From Bhargavaea beijingensis (GTDB taxonomy: Bacteria; Bacillota; Bacilli; Bacillales_A; Planococcaceae): 64,000 nucleotides of DNA. The translations under genes were made by a program, and so were the position numbers. Where the stretch lies: assembly GCF_900101985.1 (NCBI RefSeq), contig NZ_FNAR01000002.1, forward strand, positions 241,509 to 305,508, read 5' to 3'. Below the pieces are notes generated by a model. It worked only from the letters and a program-made list of their open reading frames with translations. It was not told where the DNA came from and made no database searches. Positions 27,236 to 35,600 of this stretch are shown one piece after another. Numbering within the stretch: the stretch's first letter is position 1; every line of letters begins with the position of its first letter.

Positions 27236-27832
27236 CCGATATCCTCCCATTCTAAACCGTGCTGACTCATTACATGTACCTTCTATCTTTAACACGAAAC
27301 CTACAATGAAGAGTATGAATGAAAAGGAATGAGTAGAGTTGGAGGGAATTGGCGGCAGTGATGATGCGAAAGGCATATTTGGCCGGGTGGGAAGTGAGCG
27401 AATCAGAGCAACACTGATGGTTACAGGGCAGAAGTGAGTGATGACCCAGCACGGGTGAATGGTTACCTTGATACCTTGAATGAACGGCCTTTTGTTTCGA
27501 CTCATTTCGACATCCGGGCTCTCGATATGTCGGATAGTATCTTGAGTTAAGGGTTGTTAATAATGGGATGGATTGGTAATATAATCACACGCAAGATAAC
27601 CGGTTCATAGAACATAATGCCTGATCGATTGGTTTTCATTTCGTTTAGGTACATAGTCGTGTGGGGGTCCGGTTGGGCCGGGTCTATTGGGGGAGGGGCT
27701 GTCCGGATGCATAAGCCGGTGTAGCCGGAAGGTAGCCATGCCATTTCCCGCCGGGTCTTCTGCTTTATCCGTTCCAAGGAGTCTAAGCATAGGGGAAAAT
27801 CGGCTCTGATTAATGATCCAGGGGGCTTAGAA
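27236..27832. other. 597-base gap without a convincing gene
   Basis: Short frames on both strands in this stretch have no recognisable motif or good start. The middle (27415-27488) holds a phased repeat array described separately. The rest looks like decayed sequence. Confidence 0.5.
27415..27488 (+). repeat. 21-bp-period repeat array, four degenerate units
   Basis: Cores at 27415 (TGATGGTTACA), 27436 (GAGTGATGACC), 27457 (GAATGGTTACC) and 27478 (GAATGAACGGC) are each 21 bases apart, with 10-base unrelated spacers. They match the GAGTGRTTACC family found elsewhere in the window. Confidence 0.75.
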
Positions 27833-28369
27833 ATGAAGAGGTCGTTGAGTTTTCTGCTGGGCCTGTTCGGACAGCGACGCTCCAGGTGGGACAGGGAAAT
27901 GATGAGACTCCGACGGCTTGCTTATGAGGATGAGCTCACCGAAGTCGGGAATCTGCGGGCTTTCCGGGAATAAATAGCCCGCCGGATTGGCTTGGGCAAG
28001 CCATTTGGAATCCTTTATTTAGATCTCGACCAGTTCAAAATGGTAAATGATCAATACGGCTATCAGGCGGGTAACCGGGTACTTCGGGAAGTGGCGGTTG
28101 TACTTAGGGGCGCGGCATCTTCCTCTTCGCATGTTTTCCGCCTGAGCGGGGATGAGTTTGCATTGATTGTTTCTGCAACGAGTGAGACAAGCATGGCCTT
28201 GTTGAAGCATCGTAGGGAGAATGACAACGCCAAACGGGTCCGGATCGGATCGATTGCTGTAAGCGCATCGATGAGCACCGCCCGATTCCCTGTAGGTGGC
28301 CGGAAAACTACCGAGTTGATTGACGCGGCAGACCGCCGGATGTATGCCGACAATGCCCAGAGGAAATAG
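27833..28369 (+). pseudogene. GGDEF-domain gene with an in-frame stop
   Basis: From the ATG at 27833 the frame reads a short basic N-terminus, then YEDELTEVGNLRAFRE, then TAA at 27971-27973. The same frame continues as a GGDEF domain: GILYLDLDQFKMVNDQYGYQAGNRVL, RLSGDEFALIV and ELIDAADRRMYADNAQ. GGDEF reads SGDEF, which many active enzymes tolerate. The middle of the domain looks shortened. Diguanylate cyclases of this kind make c-di-GMP, but the stop before the domain makes a product unlikely unless translation restarts (for example at TTG 27992). Confidence 0.78.
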
Positions 28370-28428
28370 GGGCAGACCTATTCAATGGCGGGCGATAGCT
28401 GTTAAGGTGTCGTTAGACCATAAAAGGG

Positions 28429-28459
28429 GAGTGATACCTCACGGAAGTGAGTGATTACC
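28429..28459 (+). repeat. phased repeat, two units
   Basis: GAGTGATACC (28429, one base short) and GAGTGATTACC (28449) are separated by a 10-base spacer. They belong to the same family as the array at 27415. Confidence 0.75.
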
Positions 28460-28527
28460 AAGCCGGACGGATGGGGAATGTGTTAACGTTATCACTGAAA
28501 AGAATTTAAGCGGATTGGAATTTGTTT

Positions 28528-28962
28528 ATGAATGACGAAAGATCAAACGTCTTAACTGTTTCAACTATTTTTACCTTGCTGTGGGCCGCTCTCATTGTCA
28601 TCGCCACATGCACGAGCGACCCGCGAGCCTTTTTATATGAACGCGAAGTAAGCTTTCATCTTGAATCCGAGCCCAACTTGTATGATCTTCTTATCCTAAG
28701 TGATATCCATTTTGAAAGTGACTTCTATTTGCTTCAAAAGATCGGGCACTTTTTATCATTTGGGGTCTTGTATGGTTTGCTTGTAACTTGGATCAAACGA
28801 CCGGGTCTGGTTTTTGTTCTGTGTGGAATATTTGCTTTGTTTACAGAGGTCCTTCAACTGTTCTTCGGACGCAGCGGCCGGCTTTTTGACGTTGGCATCG
28901 ATCTCATGGGGGTCATCTTAGCTTATCAACTCTGTAAGTATGTAAATCGACAAAGGACATGA
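28528..28962 (+). CDS. VanZ-like family membrane protein
   Basis: A 144-residue protein with four probable membrane helices (about 10-28, 72-92, 95-112, 121-137). The VanZ signature is present: KIGHFLSFGVLYGLL, then FALFTEVLQLFFGRSGRLFDVGIDLMGV. VanZ proteins are linked to low-level teicoplanin resistance, and related small proteins occur widely with no known role. The ATG at 28528 follows GGATTGGAA; a TTG two codons upstream is also possible. It stands alone between repeat arrays. Confidence 0.85.
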   Translation: MNDERSNVLTVSTIFTLLWAALIVIATCTSDPRAFLYEREVSFHLESEPNLYDLLILSDIHFESDFYLLQKIGHFLSFGVLYGLLVTWIKRPGLVFVLCGIFALFTEVLQLFFGRSGRLFDVGIDLMGVILAYQLCKYVNRQRT

Positions 28963-28993
28963 ACGTTTGTTTTGATGGTCGGTTGCCCTGTAT

Positions 28994-29025
28994 GAGTGGT
29001 TACCTAATACAGATGAGTGATTTCC
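28994..29025 (+). repeat. phased repeat, two units, start of a duplicated block
   Basis: GAGTGGTTACC (28994) and GAGTGATTTCC (29015) are exactly 21 bases apart. The following AAACGA, a GC-rich hairpin and a gene 3' end repeat the arrangement at 29932-30045. Confidence 0.8.
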
Positions 29026-29032
29026 AAACGAC

Positions 29033-29062
29033 CCGGCCGGGGAGCTGCATATCCCCGGCCGG
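29033..29062. terminator. GC-rich hairpin, copy of the DUF6241 terminator
   Basis: CCGGCCGGGGA (29033-29043) pairs with TCCCCGGCCGG (29052-29062). A matching hairpin lies at 29969-30001. Confidence 0.7.
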
Positions 29063-29063
29063 C

Positions 29064-29135
29064 TTATTTATATTCCCCTTCCGCTTTCCCTTCAATGAAC
29101 CATTTCTCTTTGCCTTCAGCACTCCAGAGAGCCCA
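29064..29135 (-). pseudogene. C-terminal remnant of a second DUF6241-like gene
   Basis: Minus-strand codons ending at TAA (29064-29066) read EKWFIEGKAEGEYK, closely matching the intact neighbour's C-terminus (EEWFIEGKALKEAKK). Similarity stops after about 23 codons. It is the vestige of a duplicated gene together with its hairpin and repeat units. Confidence 0.7.
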
Positions 29136-29426
29136 GCCCGATACGAATAGGCCCATTAAAAGAATTCGGACGACGTCAAATAATCTGACGAAAGACTTTC
29201 GACCCTATAAACTGGATGCATTCGACAAGACTCGACAGCATAATCACTATGTAGTCAGTATTTGTCTCGAATCCGAACTTGTTTGCTGAAGCGGAAGATG
29301 GTAAAATATCCTTACAAAACGTTCGTTTGTAGTCTTTTATAACTAGTTTAGTTTTTGATTTTTCAGGACAGGTTTCTCGAATTGACGATGTTTGGCCTGA
29401 TTGATGTTCTGTCTTTTGGAGGGGGA

Positions 29427-29693
29427 ATGACCGTGATGAAACCCATTCAAGTTCAAAGCGAAAATGGAAAGTCGGTGGAGCATTACGAAATTGTGGACAC
29501 AGGTTGGCGTGAGGACGGCCTGCTTGCAGTAATCTTGGGCGCTGAAGAACCGGCCCTGCTGGAAAGCGACCATGCCTTGGAGTTCGCCCGAATAGTCGCA
29601 AGGCGCAGACGCCACAGCATTCTGGCAACTGCCGAACCAGTGGAAGCAGGAACCGGACAATACCCGTACCAGCGGACTTACTGCTTTAGCTGA
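29427..29693 (+). CDS. hypothetical small protein (88 residues)
   Basis: The ATG at 29427 follows GGAGGGGGA closely; an ATG three codons later is an alternative. The protein is soluble and mildly acidic with a basic patch (VARRRRHS), and has no signal peptide or membrane segment. I recognise no family. A strong terminator follows 31 bases after the stop, which supports a real transcription unit. Confidence 0.55.
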   Translation: MTVMKPIQVQSENGKSVEHYEIVDTGWREDGLLAVILGAEEPALLESDHALEFARIVARRRRHSILATAEPVEAGTGQYPYQRTYCFS

Positions 29694-29724
29694 CCATAAA
29701 AAGTAGCTGATTATAAATCTCACA

Positions 29725-29760
29725 AAGCCTGTCACAGCGCAAACTGTGACAGGCTTATTT
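29725..29760 (+). terminator. intrinsic terminator
   Basis: AAGCCTGTCACAG (29725-29737) pairs perfectly with CTGTGACAGGCTT (29744-29756), followed by ATTTTC. Confidence 0.88.
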
Positions 29761-29774
29761 TCGTTGAGCTCAGT

Positions 29775-29963
29775 GAGTGTTTACCTGGCGGAGGGGGCGT
29801 CCGGAGTTTTCAGGTAATAAGGGTCTTTCGGGTGCACAATCCGACGTCATCACTCACCCGGTGTACCGGGATTTCAGCAAACGCCAGTCGCAACCATCCG
29901 CCTACGTTATGAATAATTACCTACACAGGATGAGTGGTTACCTGTTGTAGGCGAGTAAATACC
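29775..29963 (+). repeat. phased repeat locus with two orientations
   Basis: GAGTGTTTACC lies at 29775, the reverse form CGTCATCACTC at 29845, and a three-unit array at 29911 (GAATAATTACC), 29932 (GAGTGGTTACC) and 29953 (GAGTAAATACC), each exactly 21 bases apart. Nothing else is seen in this 306-base gap apart from the terminators. Confidence 0.8.
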
Positions 29964-29968
29964 AAACG

Positions 29969-30001
29969 AGCCGGCCGGGGACTGTAAGTCCCGGCCGGCT
30001 T
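29969..30001. terminator. GC-rich hairpin at the DUF6241 gene 3' end
   Basis: AGCCGGCCGGGGAC (29969-29982) pairs perfectly with GTCCCGGCCGGCTT (29988-30001). It overlaps the stop codon of the minus-strand gene. Confidence 0.75.
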
Positions 30002-30545
30002 ATTTCTTTGCCTCCTTAAGTGCTTTCCCCTCAATGAACCATTCCTCGATAAACAACAGTTCCTCCTCTTTGCTCAGGAGGCCCCGGGCTTTGCCCAGAT
30101 TGCCTTTCTGGAGTTTCCAGATGTAATTGTGGTCCCGATCGGCTTCGCTGAAGTCGCCTTTCTCCCATTTCGCGATAATCTGGAGCAGCTGGTTTTTCAC
30201 TTCGGGTGAGCGAATCTTTTTTGAGCCGGAAACGATCGAGTCGATTTCGCTGATGTTGCCCGTTGTCATCGGGATGGCTCCCCATTTGTCGGTGGCCATG
30301 ATTTTCTGGTGGGTCATCTGGTGCATGGTGTCCAGGATCTTCTCTTCGGGGGAATGGCCGTTGATGCCCGTCCGGTCCAGCCCGTCAATCTCCTTCAACA
30401 CTTCGGTTTCCTCGAAGCTCTCCACAAATTCATCTTGCGTCAGCACTTCCTCCGGCTTGTAGTGGGCAAAACGGGTCTGGTAAATGACCAGACCGGCGAC
30501 AGCCAGGAGTGCCAGCGCGACAATCAGGATGCCTTTCTTCCTCAT
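30000..30545 (-). CDS. DUF6241 domain-containing, membrane-anchored protein
   Basis: A 181-residue protein with an N-terminal hydrophobic segment (residues 5-23, after a Lys/Arg start) that acts as signal or anchor, and an extracytoplasmic domain. The motifs HQKIMATDKWGAIPMT and WEKGDFSEADRDHNYIWKLQ match my memory of DUF6241, a family without known function found in Bacillales. A partial duplicate of its 3' end lies 900 bases away. A good Shine-Dalgarno (GGAGGGAT) precedes the ATG. Confidence 0.75.
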   Translation of the reverse strand: MRKKGILIVALALLAVAGLVIYQTRFAHYKPEEVLTQDEFVESFEETEVLKEIDGLDRTGINGHSPEEKILDTMHQMTHQKIMATDKWGAIPMTTGNISEIDSIVSGSKKIRSPEVKNQLLQIIAKWEKGDFSEADRDHNYIWKLQKGNLGKARGLLSKEEELLFIEEWFIEGKALKEAKK

Positions 30546-30611
30546 CCAATCCCTCCGATCGGTTGTGAATCTGCCAGCTGATTACTGGAAGTATACGACT
30601 GTGAATTTGTA

Positions 30612-30650
30612 AAGTCTGTCGAAGCTTCGCCTGTGACAGGCTTTTTTTAT
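30612..30650 (+). terminator. terminator-like hairpin with T-run
   Basis: AAGTCTGTC pairs with GACAGGCTT (one mismatch) and runs into TTTTTTT. It resembles the terminator at 29725 but follows no plus-strand gene, so it is probably a relic. The 291-base gap around it shows no gene. Confidence 0.5.
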
Positions 30651-30802
30651 TGGCCGGAGGAATGGGTGACTATCCGGCGTGGTCCGGTTTGCAGTGGGGG
30701 GAGACGTTAAAGGCGATCCGCCGCCCAAACTGGAGAGCTCCAGGGGTTTTACTTTTCCGCACCATCGAACGCTCCAGTGCTTTTATTCAAACCAAATAAA
30801 TG

Positions 30803-30834
30803 CCCTTAACGATGCCAACAATCGTTAAGGGCAT
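30803..30834 (-). terminator. intrinsic terminator of the Mga-like regulator
   Basis: TGCCCTTAACGAT pairs perfectly with ATCGTTAAGGGCA around a short loop. On the minus strand it follows the regulator stop by a few bases and leads into ATTTATTTGG. Confidence 0.85.
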
Positions 30835-30836
30835 TC

Positions 30837-32348
30837 CTATTGTTCCTGCGCCACACAAGCATCTTGTTTTAATTCAAGTATCTTTCGCGTGAGGATCGCA
30901 TCCTGCTTGTTCTGTCTTTTTTCATCGATGATCTCTGAAAGGACCTGGAGCTCTTTTTCGGTAACCAAAGGGTTGATGACAATAGTCTCAATGTCATCAT
31001 CCAGGCCGCTCAGGTTGAGGGTGTCCGTAATGATGAGGTCAGGCTTAGGGGAGTTCGCTCCGAAGAGCTGGTCCACTTGGTAAACCTGACGGATATTGGC
31101 TTTTCCGAGAAAGCAGATGGCCAGGTGGTTGTAGGTGTAGTTGCTTAATGTGAAACGGGACGTGAAAAAAAGGATATCCAATTCGTGGTTTTGCTGCAAT
31201 AAGTGTCTTTTCAGAAGAGCGCTTAGCGAAATGATTCCTGAATAATGGATTTTCAGGCCGGATTGTTGCATCCAGTCTTCGCACAATTGACAGGTGAAGT
31301 GAAAGAGCGCCTCGGATTGGATGACGGATGGGGTCATAAGCGTCTTAGTCGGCAGGTAGTCAACTTCAGGAACCAAGCTCCGCAGGTCGGCAATCCGGTA
31401 AATGTTGAAAATCTCTATCAGGAACGTATGCTCAACGTCCAAATCCAACCGTGTATTAAGGAAGTCGATAAACAATCTGAGACCGGTCTGGTCCGCTGGA
31501 GGGTTCAGCCACTTCTCCCGGATTTCATCGGGCTGTTCTGTGCATCGGAATTCATTGAAAATAATGCCCAGGTACAAGTAGATGCGGTCCAGGGGGGAGA
31601 TGTCCAATTGGAACAGATATTCCAGCTCATCGAAAAACGGGGCCAACCCTTTGTAATGGGGGCTGTCTTGAATCTGGGTCCATTTGGAAAAAGGCAACTC
31701 ATCCGGGAGATACCCCTGTCCGGATCGCTGCCTGCAAATATCGAAAATTTCATAGAATACATTGAAACCATAATTGGAAAGTAACAGTTTCCCGTGTTTT
31801 TTCAGTGATGCTTGAATCTCTCTGCTCTTCTTTTCCGGAGGGGGAATCGCATAGTAACCATTGGCCTCTGTTTCCGTATAACGCATTTCCAATAACAGAA
31901 GGCGCTTAAATCCTTCATTCCCGATGATGCGATAAGGTCCCTGATGAAGCATCAGCCCAAAAGGACGGATGAATTCTTCTGTTTTTGTAAGCAGTTCCGC
32001 AGCAGACTTTGGGCTCATATACAACTTGCTGCAAACTTCTTCCAAAGTGTAACTGCGGGATGAGAGAAGGAGATGAATCATCTCGAATAACTGATCGTTT
32101 TCATCATGCTCAAAGGTGTTGGCAAGCGTCTCTCCTACAGGCCGGTGCATTTTGAGGCCCGATCCCCTTCGGGTGATCACCGACCAGCCATCAGGCAGCA
32201 TTTTCTTAAGGACAGCCAGCTCAGAATGGATCGTCCTGTAGGAACAATGACACTGATTTCCCAGTTCCTTTAACGTGATCCAATCCGTAGCATCCTCCAG
32301 TGCGCGCAAAATCTCATACTGTCTTTTGGTGATAGAGAGTTTATTCAC
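30837..32348 (-). CDS. Mga/AtxA-type transcriptional regulator (HTH, PRD-like, EIIB-like)
   Basis: A 503-residue regulator. Two N-terminal winged-helix/HTH regions (about 1-60, with TLKELGNQCHCSYRTIHSEL; and 85-150, with TLEEVCSKLYMSPKSAAELL) are followed by a long helical region resembling duplicated PRDs (about 170-390). The C-terminal EIIB-like fold is at about 395-480, with DILFFTSRFT and PDLIITDTLN. This architecture is that of Mga and AtxA, which control surface and virulence genes and respond to PTS phosphorylation. It is transcribed away from a giant LPXTG surface protein, its most likely target (inference). Confidence 0.78.
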   Translation of the reverse strand: MNKLSITKRQYEILRALEDATDWITLKELGNQCHCSYRTIHSELAVLKKMLPDGWSVITRRGSGLKMHRPVGETLANTFEHDENDQLFEMIHLLLSSRSYTLEEVCSKLYMSPKSAAELLTKTEEFIRPFGLMLHQGPYRIIGNEGFKRLLLLEMRYTETEANGYYAIPPPEKKSREIQASLKKHGKLLLSNYGFNVFYEIFDICRQRSGQGYLPDELPFSKWTQIQDSPHYKGLAPFFDELEYLFQLDISPLDRIYLYLGIIFNEFRCTEQPDEIREKWLNPPADQTGLRLFIDFLNTRLDLDVEHTFLIEIFNIYRIADLRSLVPEVDYLPTKTLMTPSVIQSEALFHFTCQLCEDWMQQSGLKIHYSGIISLSALLKRHLLQQNHELDILFFTSRFTLSNYTYNHLAICFLGKANIRQVYQVDQLFGANSPKPDLIITDTLNLSGLDDDIETIVINPLVTEKELQVLSEIIDEKRQNKQDAILTRKILELKQDACVAQEQ

Positions 32349-32629
32349 TGCGCATGCCCTCCCCAGCCTCTTTTCCCCATATTACTCCAAGATTATCCCG
32401 CGCTTGCTTGAAAGTAAAGACCAATACTAAGGTTTCAATTGCAATGGAAAAAAAGATTAGCTTAGAGCCAAGAGAGATTGGTATATTTATGATGCGTAAG
32501 GTACTATTGATCTAGTTTGTTTTTTGTATTAAAAGGATTTTTAAGTTCGATTGAGTCTATGGAACCATTTTGGGTGTCTGACTCACTTTATTAGGGATTA
32601 CGACAAAAAAGATATTAGGGGGATAAGGC
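32349..32629. promoter_or_regulatory. divergent control region between the Mga-like regulator and the adhesin
   Basis: This 281-base A+T-rich region has no gene and must hold promoters for both directions and the likely regulator binding site. TTGATC near 32507 with an ATTAAA about 15 bases downstream is a weak adhesin promoter candidate. No clear palindrome was found; Mga-type sites are typically not palindromic. Confidence 0.5.
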
Positions 32630-35600
32630 GTGAGAAAGAGGTTATCCATGATTGCGCTGATCATCTTATTGGTCGGCCAAACATTATTGGGTTCGGCGGC
32701 GTACGCAACTGTAGAAATTCAACCGGATGCTGCCCACGAAGTCTTGGGGGAGGAACCGGCAACCGCTGAAGAGGGTGGAACTGGAACAGAGGCGGACAGT
32801 CCGCAGGAGAATGTGGAAGCTCCTCCCGCCGGCGGTGAGCAAGAGGACCCGCCAAGCCAGGAGGCACCTGGAGAAACAAGCACCAAGCCTGCTGAGCCTG
32901 AGCAGGAAAACACCGGCAGTGAGGATACAGGCACCGGTAAAGTAGATGAAGAGTCTTCTCAACCAAAGAAAGATTCTACTCCGAAAGCTTCAGAAACTCC
33001 GGAAACTCCAGAAACTGAGGATGATGCAACCGGGGAAGAAGCCGAACAGGATGTCATGGAAATCAATTCGGATCTGGACATGGTCGTGGATCCGAGTGTC
33101 ATCAGCCAGATTCTCTTCACCCTGAACGGCAAACCCGTGAGCGGCTCTGCAGACGTCAAAGATGGCGATACGGCAACCCTCCGCTTCGAGATCAAACTGG
33201 ACAGCGACCACAACTACGGAAAAGGCTCAACGCTGACCTATGAACTCCCTTCCGTTTTTTCCGGGATGAACCTCTCCGGAAAGCTTGGCGACATCGGGAC
33301 GTTCAGTGCTGATGGCAACCAAGTGACGATCACGTTCAATGAAGAAATCCGTGACGGTCTGGGCAATGCCCTGCCTGTCGAAGATGCCTTTTTTGAAGTA
33401 GGGGCTACGTTGTCTGCCGTCGACAATCAGTGGACGGAAGAAATCCAACTCCCTGGCAATGACACCATTACGCTGAACTTCCTGCCAAAGGGCGGCTCGT
33501 TTATCGAGAAAAAGGGAACAGCGGACAATGGCGGCAAGAACAGTGATTCGATCGATTGGGAAGTCAAAGTGAATACGAACCTCGGCGACTCATCCGACCA
33601 AATCAGCTTCAAAGACACGTTGACAGACGGTCATCAGGTTGTCCCTGAGTCGGTGAAGGTCTTTAAACTGAATGTGCATCCGGATGGAAGCCAAACTGTC
33701 GGTGAAGCCGTAAGTGTGCAGCCGGACTTCACGGAGACCGGCATGACGTTCAACTTGCCGAATACACCGAAACAGGCGTACCAGATCATGTACAAAACAG
33801 AAATCACCGATCCGGGAGATGAGGCAAGAAAAGCATTTGCCAACACGGCGGATGCCAATGGCAAGACAGTGACGGAATCGGTCAATGTCCAGTACGGCAC
33901 GCCACTCGCCAAGTCCGGCAGTGTCAACAAGGCGGATCAATCTGCCACGTGGAAGATTCAATACAACATGAACAATCGCCCAATCACCAATCCGGAGCTG
34001 ACCGACAGCTGGACGACTACCGGCGGAGGGGGCGAAGGTGCCCATGAATTTGTCGACGGCAGCCTGGTTGTCTACGAAGCCGACGGCAAAACAATTGTGG
34101 ATGCCTCCCGCTACACCGTCACGCTCAACGACGATCGCCGCGGGTTCTCATTGAAGTTCAAAAAACCAATCCGTGAAGGGTATATCATCGAGTACAAGAC
34201 AAAGCCAGAAAACCACTTTATTACGGATACGGTGACGGTTAAAAACACGGTCACACGTGTGGACAACGACAAGAAAGCAGACGCTTCCGTCAGCTTCGGA
34301 AAAAAGGATTACATCCTGAATAAAGGGAACAAAGGACCCAACTACGCCGATAAGACGATCGAGTGGTGGATCCAGGCCAACCAGTCAGGGTACACCCTGA
34401 AGGAAGGCACTGTATTCGAAGACCGTTTTGCGGGTGAAAACCTGACACTGATTGAAGAGTCATTGGTGGTCAAAGTCGGCGGTAAAATGCTCGAAAAGGG
34501 CACCGACTACACGCTCAATAACCTCGGCAAGAAAGGGTTTGACATCAAACTCCTGAAAGAGGTCAACGGCGTGGTGGATATCGCCTACACGACCGAGTAT
34601 GACATCAAAGACATCGGTGCCAACAACCGCACCTACAAAAACGTCATCACAATCACCGATAGTGGCCTGCCGGGCGACCCGACGGCAGACAGTACGGTAA
34701 ACATCAGGCAGGAACAAAAGGACAGCGGGTATAAAACCGGGTTGTATGATTATGAAACGAAGACTTTCCACTGGGAAGTCGTCATGAACTATAACCTCAA
34801 CGACCTGAAAAATGCAGTGTTTGAAGATACGCTTCCGGAATCGCAGGAAGTGGGAGAGATTTATGTTCAGCCAGTAAATGTACTGCCTAATGGTCAATTG
34901 GAGCTGGCAGGGGGCGCTGTTCTGATGGAGAATAAATCAGATGCTCCTCACAAAATTAAGCTGTCTCTTGGCGACATTGACCAGGCTTACCATGTTTCCT
35001 ACACAAGTAAAGACAAAGACGGCGTCTATCCGGAAACAGCCGGGGATGTGAAAATTACGAACAAGGCATCCCTTTCAAGTGATGCAGGTCCTCATGGTGA
35101 ATGGAGCAAGACCGTCACCGTGAAGCATACGGAGAAAGTCATCGAGAAAACCGGAAAGGGTCTCTCCAATACAGAGCGGATTGCCTGGAATTTCAAGTTG
35201 AACTACAGCCAGTCGAAGCTCAGTGATGTTGTCATCACGGACACCGTCGGCAAAGATGCAGACGGTCAGCCGGATCAGCTGTATCTGGAAGACACGTTCA
35301 AAGTTTCCGAAATGAAGATGACCGGCCGGCATGCGAATGGCGAGCCGAAAATGGAAAAAGTGGAAGTTGATCCGAGCCGATATACGCTGTCGGTGAACAT
35401 CAAAGCCGGAACCTTCACGCTGAAATTCAACGAAACGATTGAAGAAGCCTACCTGATCGAGTATGAAACGATCTTCCTGGGCAAGCCGGGTTCTGACGTG
35501 AAAAATGAAGTCAACGTCTCTTACTTCGGTACGGAAGCAACCAGCGGAAGCGACAAGAGCACCATCAAAGATTATTGGTACAACAGTGGCGGAAGCACGG

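Noticed and set aside
27547..27790. Two overlapping short minus-strand frames in the 597-base gap
   Set aside because: Proline-rich, without starts or motifs, and contradicted by the relic nature of the region.
29775..29963. CRISPR-like spacing of the repeats
   Set aside because: The units are 11 bases with 10-base spacers, far too short for CRISPR, and the loci are scattered with no cas genes.
32507..32540. Promoter TTGATC with a -10 before the adhesin
   Set aside because: The -10 candidates are poor (ATTAAA) and spacing is off, so it is not called as a separate feature; only the control region is reported.
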